Counted from the first letter of the stretch, positions 43,650 through 53,277 are shown. The stretch is DNA of 64,000 nucleotides from Pseudoalteromonas caenipelagi (GCF_013140855.1 NZ_JABBPG010000002.1:186001-250000); one strand, 5' to 3'. Numbers and translations are program-made. Notes: generated by a model not told the origin, from the letters alone.

Positions 43650-44630
43650 ATGAAAATGTCGTGCTTAACAAAATCAGTTGCTGCATTAGCAATACTTTCA
43701 ACCTTTAATGCTGCTGCGCTTCCAAAGTGTGCAGATGCTACATGGATGGAGATTAACTATGCCAAACCACAACTGCCAGATAGTGGCTACCGCAACGGAT
43801 TGAATCGCTTTATTACTTGGTTACCTAGCTTTCATATGATCCACGATGTGGTGGTCGCAACAGGCAACACCGCAACGCTTACGGCAAAGTTCGATTATGG
43901 GGCGGTGGCACATAAAGATTTAGAGTACGAAACAGTGAGATTTTATATTCGCGGTGAGCAAGACAGTCAGTGGCAGTTTTTATCAGAAAAAGTCACCAAC
44001 AGTGACGGTAAAGCGTTTGTAACCATTCCGGCGTTACCTGCTGGGCAATACCGCATTTATGCGGGCGTACCTGCCGATGGTAGTGGCACAGAAGGATTTG
44101 TTACGGTAGTCGACCCAAATACTCCAGCGGTTTTATTTGATATTGATGGTACATTAACCTTGTCAGATGAAGAAGCCATTGGTGATTACTCCGGTATCGA
44201 CCGAGCCGATGCGCGCGATGGCGCTTACAGCTTAGTACGTCGCTATATGGATTTAGGCTATCAGCCATTGTACTTAACCGCACGAGTGTATTGGTATGCC
44301 AAAGGCACCCGCAGCTGGCTAGACTGGCTTGGGCTACCAGAAGGGATCTTACGCACCACAATGAGTAACGAAACAAGCATGTACAGAACAGCTGAATATA
44401 AAATTGATCAAATTAACCGTTTTAAAGCACAAGGTTTAAACATTGTACGTGCTTATGGCAACGCTAAAACTGACGCTGAGGCCTTTATTAAAGCAGGTAT
44501 TGGCAGTCAAAACAGCTTTACAATCGGGGAAGATGCAGGCCACTTTGGTACTACAGCTATTCTCAGTGATGGTTACTTTGATCACATTTCACAGTATGTG
44601 GATGATTTTTCGCAAGCACAGTGTGAATAA
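43650..44630 (+). CDS. secreted lipin-like (LNS2) HAD phosphatase
   Basis: The 326-residue protein has a signal peptide (MKMSCLTKSVAALAILSTFNAAA) and a beta-rich N-terminal domain (about 30-155). A HAD phosphatase domain of LNS2 (Lipin/Ned1/Smp2) type follows, with the catalytic motif DIDGT at 164-168, LYLTARVYWYAKGTRSWL (motif II Thr and the lipin-like TARxxxxAxxTRxWL pattern), and AYGNAKTDAEAF (motif IV). Lipins dephosphorylate phosphatidic acid, so an exported lipid phosphatase is likely, acting in the periplasm or outside. This is inferred from fold motifs; the true substrate is untested. Confidence 0.82.
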   Translation: MKMSCLTKSVAALAILSTFNAAALPKCADATWMEINYAKPQLPDSGYRNGLNRFITWLPSFHMIHDVVVATGNTATLTAKFDYGAVAHKDLEYETVRFYIRGEQDSQWQFLSEKVTNSDGKAFVTIPALPAGQYRIYAGVPADGSGTEGFVTVVDPNTPAVLFDIDGTLTLSDEEAIGDYSGIDRADARDGAYSLVRRYMDLGYQPLYLTARVYWYAKGTRSWLDWLGLPEGILRTTMSNETSMYRTAEYKIDQINRFKAQGLNIVRAYGNAKTDAEAFIKAGIGSQNSFTIGEDAGHFGTTAILSDGYFDHISQYVDDFSQAQCE

Positions 44631-44643
44631 AGAGGTTTTTATA

Positions 44644-44678
44644 TTTGGGTCTGTGGCAATGATGCTTACAGACCCAAA
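44644..44678. terminator. hairpin between convergent LNS2 and MATE genes
   Basis: Perfect 11-bp stem TTTGGGTCTGT / ACAGACCCAAA with a 13-nt loop, between genes ending at 44630 (+) and 44686 (-). Confidence 0.65.
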
Positions 44679-44685
44679 ATACGCA

Positions 44686-46062
44686 TTAAGAAGCAACAGT
44701 ATTGGCTGGCCGCATTTTGGTTGCTTTGCTAAAAATGCGTTCTTTTAAGGTGATTTGCAGCATTGTGAACACCAGCACGGCTTGAATGCATACCGTTACC
44801 ACCGAGATAGTCCACATTGTGGTAATCGTTAATGCCTGTTGACTTAAATAAAAAGCGGTTAATAAACAAAAAATACCAACTCGAACTGTTGTGCCGAGCA
44901 ACGAAGGCAAAGTATTACCAAATGCTTGAAACATAGCCGATGCTGAAAAAACTAATCCCATAGGCACAAAATTCAAGCCAATAATGCTGATAAATATCGT
45001 GGCTGCACGGATCACCTCAGGGTCTTCACTAAAGGGGCTAAAGAATATTTCTGGCATCAAAATACAAGGCAATGAAATCAAGCCCATCAGTACCATGGTA
45101 AACAAGGTGGTTGTTTTGTATGTGACATAAACACGCTTGAGTTTGCCTGCGGCATAGTTTTGACCTGCAATTGCGGGGGCTGCAAAGGCTATCGCCATCA
45201 CTGGTAAAAATAATGATTGCATAATTCTGCTGCCTAAACCAAAGCCCGCTTGCTCTGCTGAACCGAAATCAGACAAAGCCCAATAAATAACCGCCATATA
45301 AAAAAAGGTTAGCATAAGCTCGCTGCCTGCTGGCACACCTACCTTTAGCAATTGTTTTAGGGTAGGCCAGTGGTGTTTTAAATTAGTGATTTCAAGCTCT
45401 AAGGTATTATCATGAGTGCGTAAAAACTGAATTGCTAATGCCAGCGCGGTAAATGCGGAAATTGAACTTGCAAAGCCAGCACCACTGACCCCCATAGGAG
45501 CAATAACGCCTACACCGGTGATAAGTACAGGAGACATTATCGCATTGACTAGGACGGCAAACATTTGCATTGCCATAAAAGGTTTTACCAATCCGGCACC
45601 ACGCATTGATGATGCAATCACTGTGAGCACAAATTGCACAGCGAGTGAGGGTAAAAACCAATAAAAATAGTCAAGACATGCTTTAAAGGTTGCTTCATCA
45701 GCTGCAATTGCTAAAAAGTACTTATCAGCAAAACCATAACCCAATGACAAACTAACCAAGGTGATCACAATGGCATAAAACATCGCGTGGCTATAAATCT
45801 TATTGGCTTGTGGCTTGTCTTTTCGACCAATTGCGTGGGCAACCAAGGTAGCGCAGCCTACATTTAATATTTGTGTTAGTGCCATGATAAAAAAGAACAA
45901 GTTACCTGCGGTGCTAACACCCGCAAGTGCAGCCCCTCCGATATGTCCGACAAAATATAAATCGATAATAAAATAAAGGGTTTGTAGGAGCATCCCCATC
46001 GCAATAGGCACTGCCATGTTCACAATGTGTTTATGAATTGGGCCTTTAGTTAAGTCTTGCAT
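44686..46062 (-). CDS. MATE-family multidrug efflux transporter
   Basis: The 458-residue protein has about twelve membrane helices in two MatE repeats. The start (GPIHKHIVNMAVPIAMGMLLQTLYFIIDLYFVGHIGG) is the typical MATE opening, with the IxDxxFVG-like motif, and is repeated in weaker form near residue 240. ATG 46062 follows AAGGAT. MATE proteins export cationic drugs or metabolites using Na+ or H+ gradients; the substrate is unknown. Confidence 0.9.
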   Translation of the reverse strand: MQDLTKGPIHKHIVNMAVPIAMGMLLQTLYFIIDLYFVGHIGGAALAGVSTAGNLFFFIMALTQILNVGCATLVAHAIGRKDKPQANKIYSHAMFYAIVITLVSLSLGYGFADKYFLAIAADEATFKACLDYFYWFLPSLAVQFVLTVIASSMRGAGLVKPFMAMQMFAVLVNAIMSPVLITGVGVIAPMGVSGAGFASSISAFTALALAIQFLRTHDNTLELEITNLKHHWPTLKQLLKVGVPAGSELMLTFFYMAVIYWALSDFGSAEQAGFGLGSRIMQSLFLPVMAIAFAAPAIAGQNYAAGKLKRVYVTYKTTTLFTMVLMGLISLPCILMPEIFFSPFSEDPEVIRAATIFISIIGLNFVPMGLVFSASAMFQAFGNTLPSLLGTTVRVGIFCLLTAFYLSQQALTITTMWTISVVTVCIQAVLVFTMLQITLKERIFSKATKMRPANTVAS

Positions 46063-46136
46063 CTATATCCTTAGTAATAAACGAAGGCGATAATTGTATT
46101 GTCATTGATGTGTGCCCACATGATTCAAATTGCGCT

Positions 46137-47537
46137 TTAATGCTGGGCCAGAGTTTGTGCTTTGATAATATGCACGAGCTGGTGTAATTTTGCCAGAGTT
46201 TCACTTGTGGGCACTATTCCAAAGTTAACCCGTATACAGTTTTGGTACTCACTGGTTGTGGTAAAATCGCCACCACGGCGCACAAAGATGTGTTGTTGTG
46301 CGAGTAAATCGCTGAGCACAGCTGCATTGAGCTTGCCTAAGCTAAGCCAGATCACAAGTCCACCTGTCGGGATATAAGTTTGACAAGTTGCTGGTAAATC
46401 ATGGGTTAAAACTTGGCTATAGGTTTTTAGCTGATTAACCAATTGGCGATTTACTTTTGCTATATGCTGCTGGTAGTAACCTTGTTGTATATATCGAGCT
46501 AGCGCCAATTGTGTTGGTAAGTTAACTCCTAATGTTCTTACTTTGCGTTGAGCAATGTATTGCTCATAGTATCTCCCGGGTAAACACCATCCTACTCGCA
46601 AGCCTGCAGCAAATGTTTTAGATACGCTTGAGCACCACAAAACCCACCCTGAACTGTCAAAATGTTTGATTGGCAAAGGGATAACAGGAGAGTGGCTCAA
46701 CTCTCTAAATACATCATCTTCAATAATCGGGGTGCAATATTGCTCTGCCAATGCTGCCAGTTTTTGCTTTTGTACAGTACTTAAACTGTGACCTGTTGGG
46801 TTTTGATGATTAGCAGTAATAATGCACGCAGTTACGCGCTGCTTTTTAAGGGCGCGTTCCACTTGTTTAAGATCTAGCCCCTCGTTGGTACTTGGAATTT
46901 CTAATACCCGCCGGTCGAGCAGGTTTAACATATCCAAAAGACCCGAATAACAAGGAGAAGGTACTAAAATAGTATCGCCTTTGTTACTGACCGTCTCAAG
47001 CGCGAGTAACACCGCATCTAGGCAGCCGTTGGTGATCACAAGTTGTTCAGGATGGGTTGTAAATCCTTGTTTGACGAAATGCGCACACAATGCGTGTCTG
47101 AGTTTTGATTCACCACGTAAGTCCGCATAGCCAAACGTTAGCGATGGATCTTTGCCTATATACTGCCAGCACTTTTGAAAGCCTGCTTTATCAACTAGCT
47201 GCTCGTCTAACTCTGCTGTGGCAAATGATTGGCTAGGAATTAAAAAGTCGCTGTTGCTATTTTGTGGTTGTGTCGGTGTGGCGGTAAAGCTTGGAAAGTG
47301 ATACTGACCGTTAGTGTGATAAGGCCGTGTAACAAAGTATCCTTGCTTGGGTTTAGCTACCGCGTAGCCATGTTGCTCTAAGTACCTATAACAATTTAAG
47401 GCCGTGGTCATACTTACTTGCTGTAATTGCATAAAAACACGCAGCGATGGCAGCGCATCACCCATGGCGTATTGTTCACCAAGTATGTCATCAATGATGG
47501 TATTCGCTAAACGCTGATAGGTGGGAGTTGCACTCAT
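46137..47537 (-). CDS. MocR-type regulator (GntR HTH fused to PLP aminotransferase-like domain)
   Basis: The 466-residue protein has an N-terminal GntR winged helix (about 1-75: YQRLANTIIDDILGEQYAMGDALPSLR) and a fold-type I aminotransferase-like domain (about 110-460). The latter has ITANHQNPTGHSLS and the PLP-lysine segment WCSSVSKTFAAGLRVGW. MocR proteins sense pyridoxal phosphate or an amine bound to it. It is divergent from a PLP-dependent decarboxylase, and the exact 13-bp direct repeat between them (47536-47578) is its likely operator. It probably regulates that gene and itself. Confidence 0.92.
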   Translation of the reverse strand: MSATPTYQRLANTIIDDILGEQYAMGDALPSLRVFMQLQQVSMTTALNCYRYLEQHGYAVAKPKQGYFVTRPYHTNGQYHFPSFTATPTQPQNSNSDFLIPSQSFATAELDEQLVDKAGFQKCWQYIGKDPSLTFGYADLRGESKLRHALCAHFVKQGFTTHPEQLVITNGCLDAVLLALETVSNKGDTILVPSPCYSGLLDMLNLLDRRVLEIPSTNEGLDLKQVERALKKQRVTACIITANHQNPTGHSLSTVQKQKLAALAEQYCTPIIEDDVFRELSHSPVIPLPIKHFDSSGWVLWCSSVSKTFAAGLRVGWCLPGRYYEQYIAQRKVRTLGVNLPTQLALARYIQQGYYQQHIAKVNRQLVNQLKTYSQVLTHDLPATCQTYIPTGGLVIWLSLGKLNAAVLSDLLAQQHIFVRRGGDFTTTSEYQNCIRVNFGIVPTSETLAKLHQLVHIIKAQTLAQH

Positions 47538-47578
47538 CTGTTATCTAAATTTTTTAAAAATCTGTATCTGTTATCTAA
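47536..47578. promoter_or_regulatory. exact 13-bp direct repeat, likely MocR operator
   Basis: ATCTGTTATCTAA occurs at 47536-47548 and 47566-47578 (30-bp spacing), and ATCTGT occurs again partially at 47560-47565. The first copy overlaps the MocR-type gene's start codon. MocR regulators such as GabR and PdxR are known to bind direct repeats at divergent promoters. Confidence 0.7.
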
Positions 47579-47628
47579 TTTCATTAAGCATACACTAAAG
47601 CGTAACCGTTCACCATTTTGAGGCGACT

Positions 47629-49002
47629 ATGCAGTTTAATCTTCAGAACAACCAAAAAATCTTAAAATCGCTAGGTTATTTTTTTGAAAAATTTCATCAG
47701 CAACTCGACACTTTATCTGTCGCAAGTAAGCAAACTCATCTACCCGACATAGTACTATCAGCGCATACCCGCTCTTTAGATGCATTAAATCAGGTGATTG
47801 AAGAGCACTTAAGTGAGCACATTTCAGGCAGTAATGGACCAAGGTACTGGGGCTTTGTGACGGGTGGCGCAAACCCCATTGCTACTTACGCAGATTGGCT
47901 TGTGACAACTTACAATCAAAATGTCAGTAAGGGGGGCGATTCGATAGCATCAAGTTTTGAGCGTCAAGCCATTGATTGGCTGCTATCTCTGTTTTCCTTG
48001 CCAAAGGAGTTTAATGGGTTGTTTACGACAGGTGCAACGTCAGCTAACCTACTCGGTGCTTTTGTGGCAAGGCAATTCGCCGGTGGTCAACAAGGTATCG
48101 ATGTTGCCAAGCAAGGGATGTATGCACTCGATGTACAAGTGTTTAGTGCCTGTCCTCATGCCAGTATGATAAAAAGTTTAGGATTGGCTGGATTTGGTCA
48201 AAATAATTGGCAACCGATAGCGTGTTTAGCCAATAGTGAAGCAATGGATGTCGATGCCTTAAGTGAAGCACTCAAGTGCAGTAAGGCCAAAAGTAAGATT
48301 GTACTTGCCAGTGCAGCAACCGTAACAGGGACTGATTACGATGACTTAATGCGAGTCAGTGAGTTGTGCAAAACACATAATGCTTGGTTACACGTTGATG
48401 CTGCATTTGGTGTTTTTGAGCGGTTAATAAATGGCCCAACAGGTAAAACACGTGGCCTAGAGCTTGCTGATAGCATTACGTTAGATTGCCATAAATGGCT
48501 TAATGTACCGTACGATTGTGGGGTGTTTTTGACTCGTCATCATGACTTGCTCAAACAAACATGCCATGTTGGTGCCGCTTATTTAGCACAAAGCGACGAG
48601 TTTGACGATTACATGTCATTAGGTATTGAGAATTCGCGCCGATTTAGAGCTTTTCCGGTTTGGTGCACTTTATTTGCCTACGGTCAATCAGGTATTCGAG
48701 CTGCGATTGAGCGTAATATTGCTCAGGCAAAGGCATTTGCCAAGTGGCTACAGAGCAGTCCTTATTACGATTTACTCAAACCGTGTGAATTAAATGTGGT
48801 GGTGTTTGCACCCAGTGCTCAACACCCGATTTCATCATCAGCAGAATGTTTAAAAGCGATAAATAACAGCGGCGAAATTTTTGTGACTCCGGGTCAATGG
48901 CAAAATAAAGCAACTATGCGTGCTGCGTTTAGCAATTGGTCAACGCAAATGAGTGATGTAGAACGAGGGATAGCAGTGCTTGCAAAGATAAGTCAGGTAT
49001 AA
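47629..49002 (+). CDS. PLP-dependent group II decarboxylase-like enzyme
   Basis: The 457-residue protein starts at ATG 47629 after GAGGCG. It shows GATSANLLG (cofactor phosphate), WLHVDAAFG (pyridine-ring Asp) and LDCHKWLNVPYDCG, where the Lys binds PLP, as in aromatic-amino-acid and glutamate decarboxylases. The protein is of normal length. It probably decarboxylates an amino acid; which one cannot be told. The divergent MocR-type gene is its likely regulator, so the substrate or product may be the inducer. Confidence 0.88.
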   Translation: MQFNLQNNQKILKSLGYFFEKFHQQLDTLSVASKQTHLPDIVLSAHTRSLDALNQVIEEHLSEHISGSNGPRYWGFVTGGANPIATYADWLVTTYNQNVSKGGDSIASSFERQAIDWLLSLFSLPKEFNGLFTTGATSANLLGAFVARQFAGGQQGIDVAKQGMYALDVQVFSACPHASMIKSLGLAGFGQNNWQPIACLANSEAMDVDALSEALKCSKAKSKIVLASAATVTGTDYDDLMRVSELCKTHNAWLHVDAAFGVFERLINGPTGKTRGLELADSITLDCHKWLNVPYDCGVFLTRHHDLLKQTCHVGAAYLAQSDEFDDYMSLGIENSRRFRAFPVWCTLFAYGQSGIRAAIERNIAQAKAFAKWLQSSPYYDLLKPCELNVVVFAPSAQHPISSSAECLKAINNSGEIFVTPGQWQNKATMRAAFSNWSTQMSDVERGIAVLAKISQV

Positions 49003-49048
49003 ACCTCCTATTTTATGCGCCGCCAGAGGTTTGCCTTGCACGTATTCA

Positions 49049-50134
49049 ATGATAAGTTTGTTGTATCTTACGGTTGTCGGTTGTGTATCTTTGGCTAAAA
49101 AACGCTTTCGGACATTAGTTTATTGCATCATCGCGCTTATCTTGTTGATGTCGGTTGTTATTTCAAGTGGTGTGCTTGAGCATGTTCAATCGATGCCGCA
49201 TCAAATTGATAACGAATCGACGGAATTGCTAGCTACATTAGATCACCTCCCAGATGTTGCTGTGCCATCACCGAGCTTAGATACCAAAAGCCAGCCCCCA
49301 GTTGTTGAGCGTTACTGTGATATGAATGGATTTATACAAAACCAGCAGCAGCGCTCAAAACAACTCCTCGCGATGCTGAGCCCTGAGTTTAAGCATATAC
49401 AACATGTGTTTAGTGCTAATAATGGGCCTGCTGTAGTGTTGTCGTTATATTACACCGACCTCAAAGAGTTAACGCTCGATTTGATAATCGAGCGTTTGAG
49501 TTTGGTGCATGGTGTTTACTCAAAGTTTTTACCGACGAGCCAAAACAAGTCAGTAACGCTTAATTTAGTGGTTTTATCTGACCGCACTCAGTATGAAGAC
49601 TATACCTCTCGTTATGGTTTTGACCCAAGAACTAGTCAAGGGGTGTTTTTTCATGGCAGCAACTCAGCGTTTGTAGAGTATAAAAACGACCAACAGGTAA
49701 TAAAAACCGCAGTTCACGAAGCGGTGCATGCGATGAATTTACGATTGATTGGACTAACACCAAGGTGGCTTAATGAGGGGATGGCTCAACTACTTTCTGG
49801 AATAGATATACAAAATGGGGCACTTACCTTTGATGTAAAAAAAGCATATTTATCGGCTGAACCGCACGATATTTATGGCTTGCTTGCGTCGGAATCTCAA
49901 TGGGAAAGCATAGATACCGATAAGCTATATTACAGCGGCTGGTCGTGGCTTAGCTTTTTGATGGGAACCGAGCTAGGAGTTAACACCATGACCCAGTTGC
50001 TAAGACGAGAAAGTACCAATCCATGTGATGTGTTATCCAGTGATGCAACTTATCAGATACTTCAAAACGCTTATCCTACATTTGAACAAGCTTTTTATGA
50101 TTGGAGGCAAGCGCTTAATAGCCGCTCTCACTAA
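49049..50134 (+). CDS. DUF1570 / peptidase MA-like membrane protein
   Basis: ATG 49049 is preferred over an in-frame TTG at 49031. The product is about 361 residues with one or two N-terminal membrane helices. The rest is probably periplasmic. VHEAVHAMNLRLIG holds an HExxH zinc motif, followed by TPRWLNEGMAQLL, where the Glu would be the third ligand. This is the gluzincin arrangement of the DUF1570/peptidase-MA group. Activity and substrate are unproven. It is 46 nt after the decarboxylase, so it might be read from the same transcript. Confidence 0.75.
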   Translation: MISLLYLTVVGCVSLAKKRFRTLVYCIIALILLMSVVISSGVLEHVQSMPHQIDNESTELLATLDHLPDVAVPSPSLDTKSQPPVVERYCDMNGFIQNQQQRSKQLLAMLSPEFKHIQHVFSANNGPAVVLSLYYTDLKELTLDLIIERLSLVHGVYSKFLPTSQNKSVTLNLVVLSDRTQYEDYTSRYGFDPRTSQGVFFHGSNSAFVEYKNDQQVIKTAVHEAVHAMNLRLIGLTPRWLNEGMAQLLSGIDIQNGALTFDVKKAYLSAEPHDIYGLLASESQWESIDTDKLYYSGWSWLSFLMGTELGVNTMTQLLRRESTNPCDVLSSDATYQILQNAYPTFEQAFYDWRQALNSRSH

Positions 50135-50154
50135 GCTTTGTGTATCAGGAAAAT

Positions 50155-50189
50155 GCCTTTTTGCCAGCAATCTCTGTTGGCAAAAAGGC
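50155..50189. terminator. strong hairpin between convergent genes
   Basis: GCCTTTTTGCCA pairs with TGGCAAAAAGGC (12 bp, extendable to 15 with one G-U; loop ATCTC). It lies between the DUF1570 gene (+) and the small secreted protein gene (-). Confidence 0.75.
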
Positions 50190-50210
50190 GCCTCTGGGGA
50201 AGAGGAATGA

Positions 50211-50516
50211 CTATAGCTTAGCCAAAATTTGCTTTGCGGTAGTTCTTGTTAAGCAAGCGGCCATGGGCGATTGCTTAAATTTTTTGCGGCTTACTTGTTG
50301 AATGTCACTACTGTGCTGTAGTTTGTCGTCTACCACCTTGACTCGGCATTCAATGCCATTTTCTAATTCGCTGTAATGTAGTTCAACACGCTGCGCTTTG
50401 AAGATCACATGCTTATAAGGGTAACCTTCAGTGGTATTTATTTGCGCCACGGGGAGGGTATTTGCATAGGATATGGTGGTAAATAAAGCACCTAGTAATG
50501 TCGCTAAAGTTTTCAT
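50211..50516 (-). CDS. small secreted protein of unknown function
   Basis: The 101-residue protein starts at ATG 50516; an upstream in-frame start at 50579 has no signal peptide. The signal is MKTLATLLGALFTTISYA. The mature part of about 83 residues is basic and has two cysteines (in GIECRVKV and MAACLTR) that could form a disulfide. No family recognised. It is divergent from the LysR-type regulator, 116 nt away, so it may be one of that regulator's targets. Confidence 0.65.
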   Translation of the reverse strand: MKTLATLLGALFTTISYANTLPVAQINTTEGYPYKHVIFKAQRVELHYSELENGIECRVKVVDDKLQHSSDIQQVSRKKFKQSPMAACLTRTTAKQILAKL

Positions 50517-50632
50517 GATGTACTCTCTGTTGCCTTGTTGGAATGTCTTAACTATTGAACTTTTTTTGACAGCAGACAAACGATAAAAACTTCCCTATAC
50601 TTAAGTTTTTCTTAATTGTGTTTGAGTGGGAT

Positions 50633-51511
50633 ATGAATTTTCCTCCGCTAAAAAGCCTGTTGTATTTTAAGCATGCAGCCCAGCTAGGTAGCTTTAAACA
50701 AGCCGCTGAACATTTATTTGTGACACAAGCGGCAATTAGTCAACAAATAAGAGCATTGGAAGCTCACCTTGGTTGCGACTTATTTATCAGAGAAACACGT
50801 AAAGTAAAACTAACGCGTCAAGGGGAGCAACTATTGCCCCATGTGTTGGGCGCCTTTAATCAATTTGAAACGGGCATAAACGCGCTCAAGCAGGACCCTT
50901 CGCCAAATACTTTAAACTTGTCGGTATTACCCTCTTTTGCGGCATGTTGGTTACTACCAAAAATCGATGATTTTCAAAAAAAGCATAGCGATATCAAGCT
51001 GCGTATTGACCCAAACGATAGGCTTGTTAATTTTGAGCAAGGCGAGGCAGACTTAGGGATCAGGTTTGGACAAGGCAATTATCAGGATGTATACAGTGAA
51101 TTGCTAGGTGGCGACCAAATGCTATTGGTTTATAAGCAGGGAATGTTAGATGAAAACAAGCCCCTCAAAGCGCAATTACTTGCTCATCAGCTGATCATGG
51201 ATGTATGTCCTGATGCCCAACGGGCTTGGCAATTACTATTTGACGACTTGCGGATTAAAGCTGCGCAACAGCCTCGCTTTTTAGAGATTGATAATGCAGC
51301 GCTGGTGGTACAAGCTGTATTATCAGGGCAAGGGGTCGGTATGTTGCGTCGTAGACTCATTGAGCCCCAACTAAAACATCGACAACTAGAAATGTGGTCA
51401 GGCTTTGAGTTATTGTGTGATTATAAATATTATTTGGTTGGCCCTGAAAGTCACTTTTCTTGGCCCAAAGTGGGCGCGTTTAAAAGTTGGCTACAATCGC
51501 ATTTTTGCTAA
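50633..51511 (+). CDS. LysR-family transcriptional regulator, GcvA-like
   Basis: The 292-residue protein starts at ATG 50633 after GTGGG; an in-frame GTG at 50618 is less likely. The N-terminal winged helix (PPLKSLLYFKHAAQLGSFKQAAEHLFVTQAAISQQIRALE) has the PPL..L..F.AA opening of the GcvA/AmpR branch. The effector-binding domain spans about 90-290. LysR regulators often control the divergent gene, here the small secreted protein. The effector is unknown. Confidence 0.87.
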   Translation: MNFPPLKSLLYFKHAAQLGSFKQAAEHLFVTQAAISQQIRALEAHLGCDLFIRETRKVKLTRQGEQLLPHVLGAFNQFETGINALKQDPSPNTLNLSVLPSFAACWLLPKIDDFQKKHSDIKLRIDPNDRLVNFEQGEADLGIRFGQGNYQDVYSELLGGDQMLLVYKQGMLDENKPLKAQLLAHQLIMDVCPDAQRAWQLLFDDLRIKAAQQPRFLEIDNAALVVQAVLSGQGVGMLRRRLIEPQLKHRQLEMWSGFELLCDYKYYLVGPESHFSWPKVGAFKSWLQSHFC

Positions 51512-51551
51512 GCCATGTGGCCAACTTTAAAAGCACATAATACTGAATTAA

Positions 51552-52034
51552 TCAGTGTGTTTTAACTGCTTGGCTTAGGGTGTAAAGTTTATCAAGCTTT
51601 TCATTGCAGGTGCGTTTGTCCCATTGCACAACGGCTGAAGTTACTTTATGCCAAGTACCTTCATGTTTGTATTCAAACATGCCATAGCCAAACTGCCAAT
51701 CCTCATTGAGCAATAGTCTAACTTTGAGGTTTTCAACTTCTTTTGTTTCCCCGTTAAAAAGCACTTTAGATGCACAAATGCCGTTTAAAACAATAATAAT
51801 GGCTGGTTTATTTTCAGATGGGATATATTGCCAATCTCCACATACACAAGATCGTACATTCGTGTTTGTACTGGTGGTTGCATATACTTGGCTTACACCG
51901 TTTAGCTGATTTGCACTAGGGTTGATTAGCAACTGTAAAGTAAGGGATAAATCACCAAGTTGATGTGGTGAGTTTGGCTTGAGTAGATAGGTGGCAGGTA
52001 GTAACTCAGTGTTATCGTCAATAAAAGTATTCAT
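51552..52034 (-). CDS. DUF1842-like hypothetical protein
   Basis: The 160-residue soluble protein has LLPATYLLKPN followed by LGDLSLTLQLLINP and NQLNGVSQV. This resembles DUF1842 proteins, which share a 'FPVTY..G...L.L.LLV....~v.G' opening. The beta-rich pattern continues to about residue 130. No signal peptide is seen. The function of the family is unknown. It is convergent with the LysR gene. Confidence 0.5.
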   Translation of the reverse strand: MNTFIDDNTELLPATYLLKPNSPHQLGDLSLTLQLLINPSANQLNGVSQVYATTSTNTNVRSCVCGDWQYIPSENKPAIIIVLNGICASKVLFNGETKEVENLKVRLLLNEDWQFGYGMFEYKHEGTWHKVTSAVVQWDKRTCNEKLDKLYTLSQAVKTH

Positions 52035-52272
52035 TGCATTTTCCTTTGTTGTCGTAGTGAGCAGGGCATCATGTTAAAGTGGCAATTGCTAACATGGTTG
52101 ATTAAAACTTATGCAAGTTTCTAAAATGTGTAAATTACACTGGATTACACACTAATATTACAGTTACCCTCGAGGTACTGTGGAGCTGGCTGGCACTAAG
52201 CTTGCTATATCAACTGAGTGGTTTTAGCTATGTGGAATAGGCGTCACATGGCAAAAGATATTGAGGTGTAAA

Positions 52273-53262
52273 ATGCGTAAGCATGTGGTTTTTACTATCC
52301 TGTTTTTATTGCTTTTATCGGGATGCTCAAAGGGGTTGCCGATTAGTGAAGGTGTTGTTCATCAGTTCGAAGTCGAGCCTTTACTACTGGGTCAAATTTC
52401 CGACGATGGCAGGTTGTTGCTTACGGTCACTGCGTCTGAGCAAGTAAAAGTTTGGCGCACAGCCTCAAAAGAAATTGAGTACCAAGTACCTCAAAATGAA
52501 TTATTAAAACCTGTTCGACACGCACTGTTATCTAAAGATAATAGGCTGCTAATAATGGCCAATTATGACACTTTAGGAGTTTGGTCGGTGTCGGGCAAAA
52601 CATTTGTGCATAAAGTACAATTTGGCGGTGTTGATCCAATGGCAGCGATTAGCCATATTGCGCTGTCTCCCAATAATGGCAGGGCATTAGTGGCAATGAC
52701 TGACGGTTCAGTGAATATGGCAGATTTAAATTCGCGACTAAATAACCGCTTTAAGCCCCACGATAGGCCGATAGATTTTCTGTCGTTTGGCAATCAAGGC
52801 GAACTATTTCTGACAGGTGCACAAGATGGCAAAGTTGGGTTATGGCAGTTTGGTTCTCCAAAAGCATTGTTTGAAAAAGAATTTGCCCATCGGGTAACGA
52901 GTTTGAGCGTTAACCAAGATTTTTCACGATTTTTTGTTTCGGATGGGTTAAACGCACAACATATAAAAACGCTCACTCGTGGAGAAGAAGTGACTCAGTT
53001 AAATTATACAGCGCGCTTTAAAGTATTTCGAAAAGCGCTATTTATTCCCACCGCTGAGTTATTGGCTACGTCGTCTTCCAAATCTCACTTAAGTTTGTGG
53101 AGTACGCAAACGGGCGATGAGCTGGGAACTTGGACAATTAAAACTCAGCGAGAAGGCGCAACTATTGTATCTATGCATGCGACGCAAACGGGTATGCTAT
53201 ATACCCTAAATAGTGACGCTATGTTAGAGAGTTGGGATTTAAATGCGTTAAAAGCACTTTGA
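52273..53262 (+). CDS. WD40-like beta-propeller lipoprotein (first of a paralogous pair)
   Basis: The 329-residue protein starts at ATG 52273, a better start than the in-frame TTG at 52261. Signal MRKHVVFTILFLLLLSGC ends in a lipobox (LSGC). The body is made of WD40-type repeats: VKVWRTASKEIEY, LGVWSVSGK, LTGAQDGKVGLWQF, LSLWSTQTGDELGTW. It probably forms a seven-blade propeller for protein binding, anchored on the periplasmic side of a membrane. A paralogue follows 15 nt later, then a NERD-domain protein. Confidence 0.82.
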   Translation: MRKHVVFTILFLLLLSGCSKGLPISEGVVHQFEVEPLLLGQISDDGRLLLTVTASEQVKVWRTASKEIEYQVPQNELLKPVRHALLSKDNRLLIMANYDTLGVWSVSGKTFVHKVQFGGVDPMAAISHIALSPNNGRALVAMTDGSVNMADLNSRLNNRFKPHDRPIDFLSFGNQGELFLTGAQDGKVGLWQFGSPKALFEKEFAHRVTSLSVNQDFSRFFVSDGLNAQHIKTLTRGEEVTQLNYTARFKVFRKALFIPTAELLATSSSKSHLSLWSTQTGDELGTWTIKTQREGATIVSMHATQTGMLYTLNSDAMLESWDLNALKAL

Positions 53263-53277
53263 AAATAGGCACAACTG

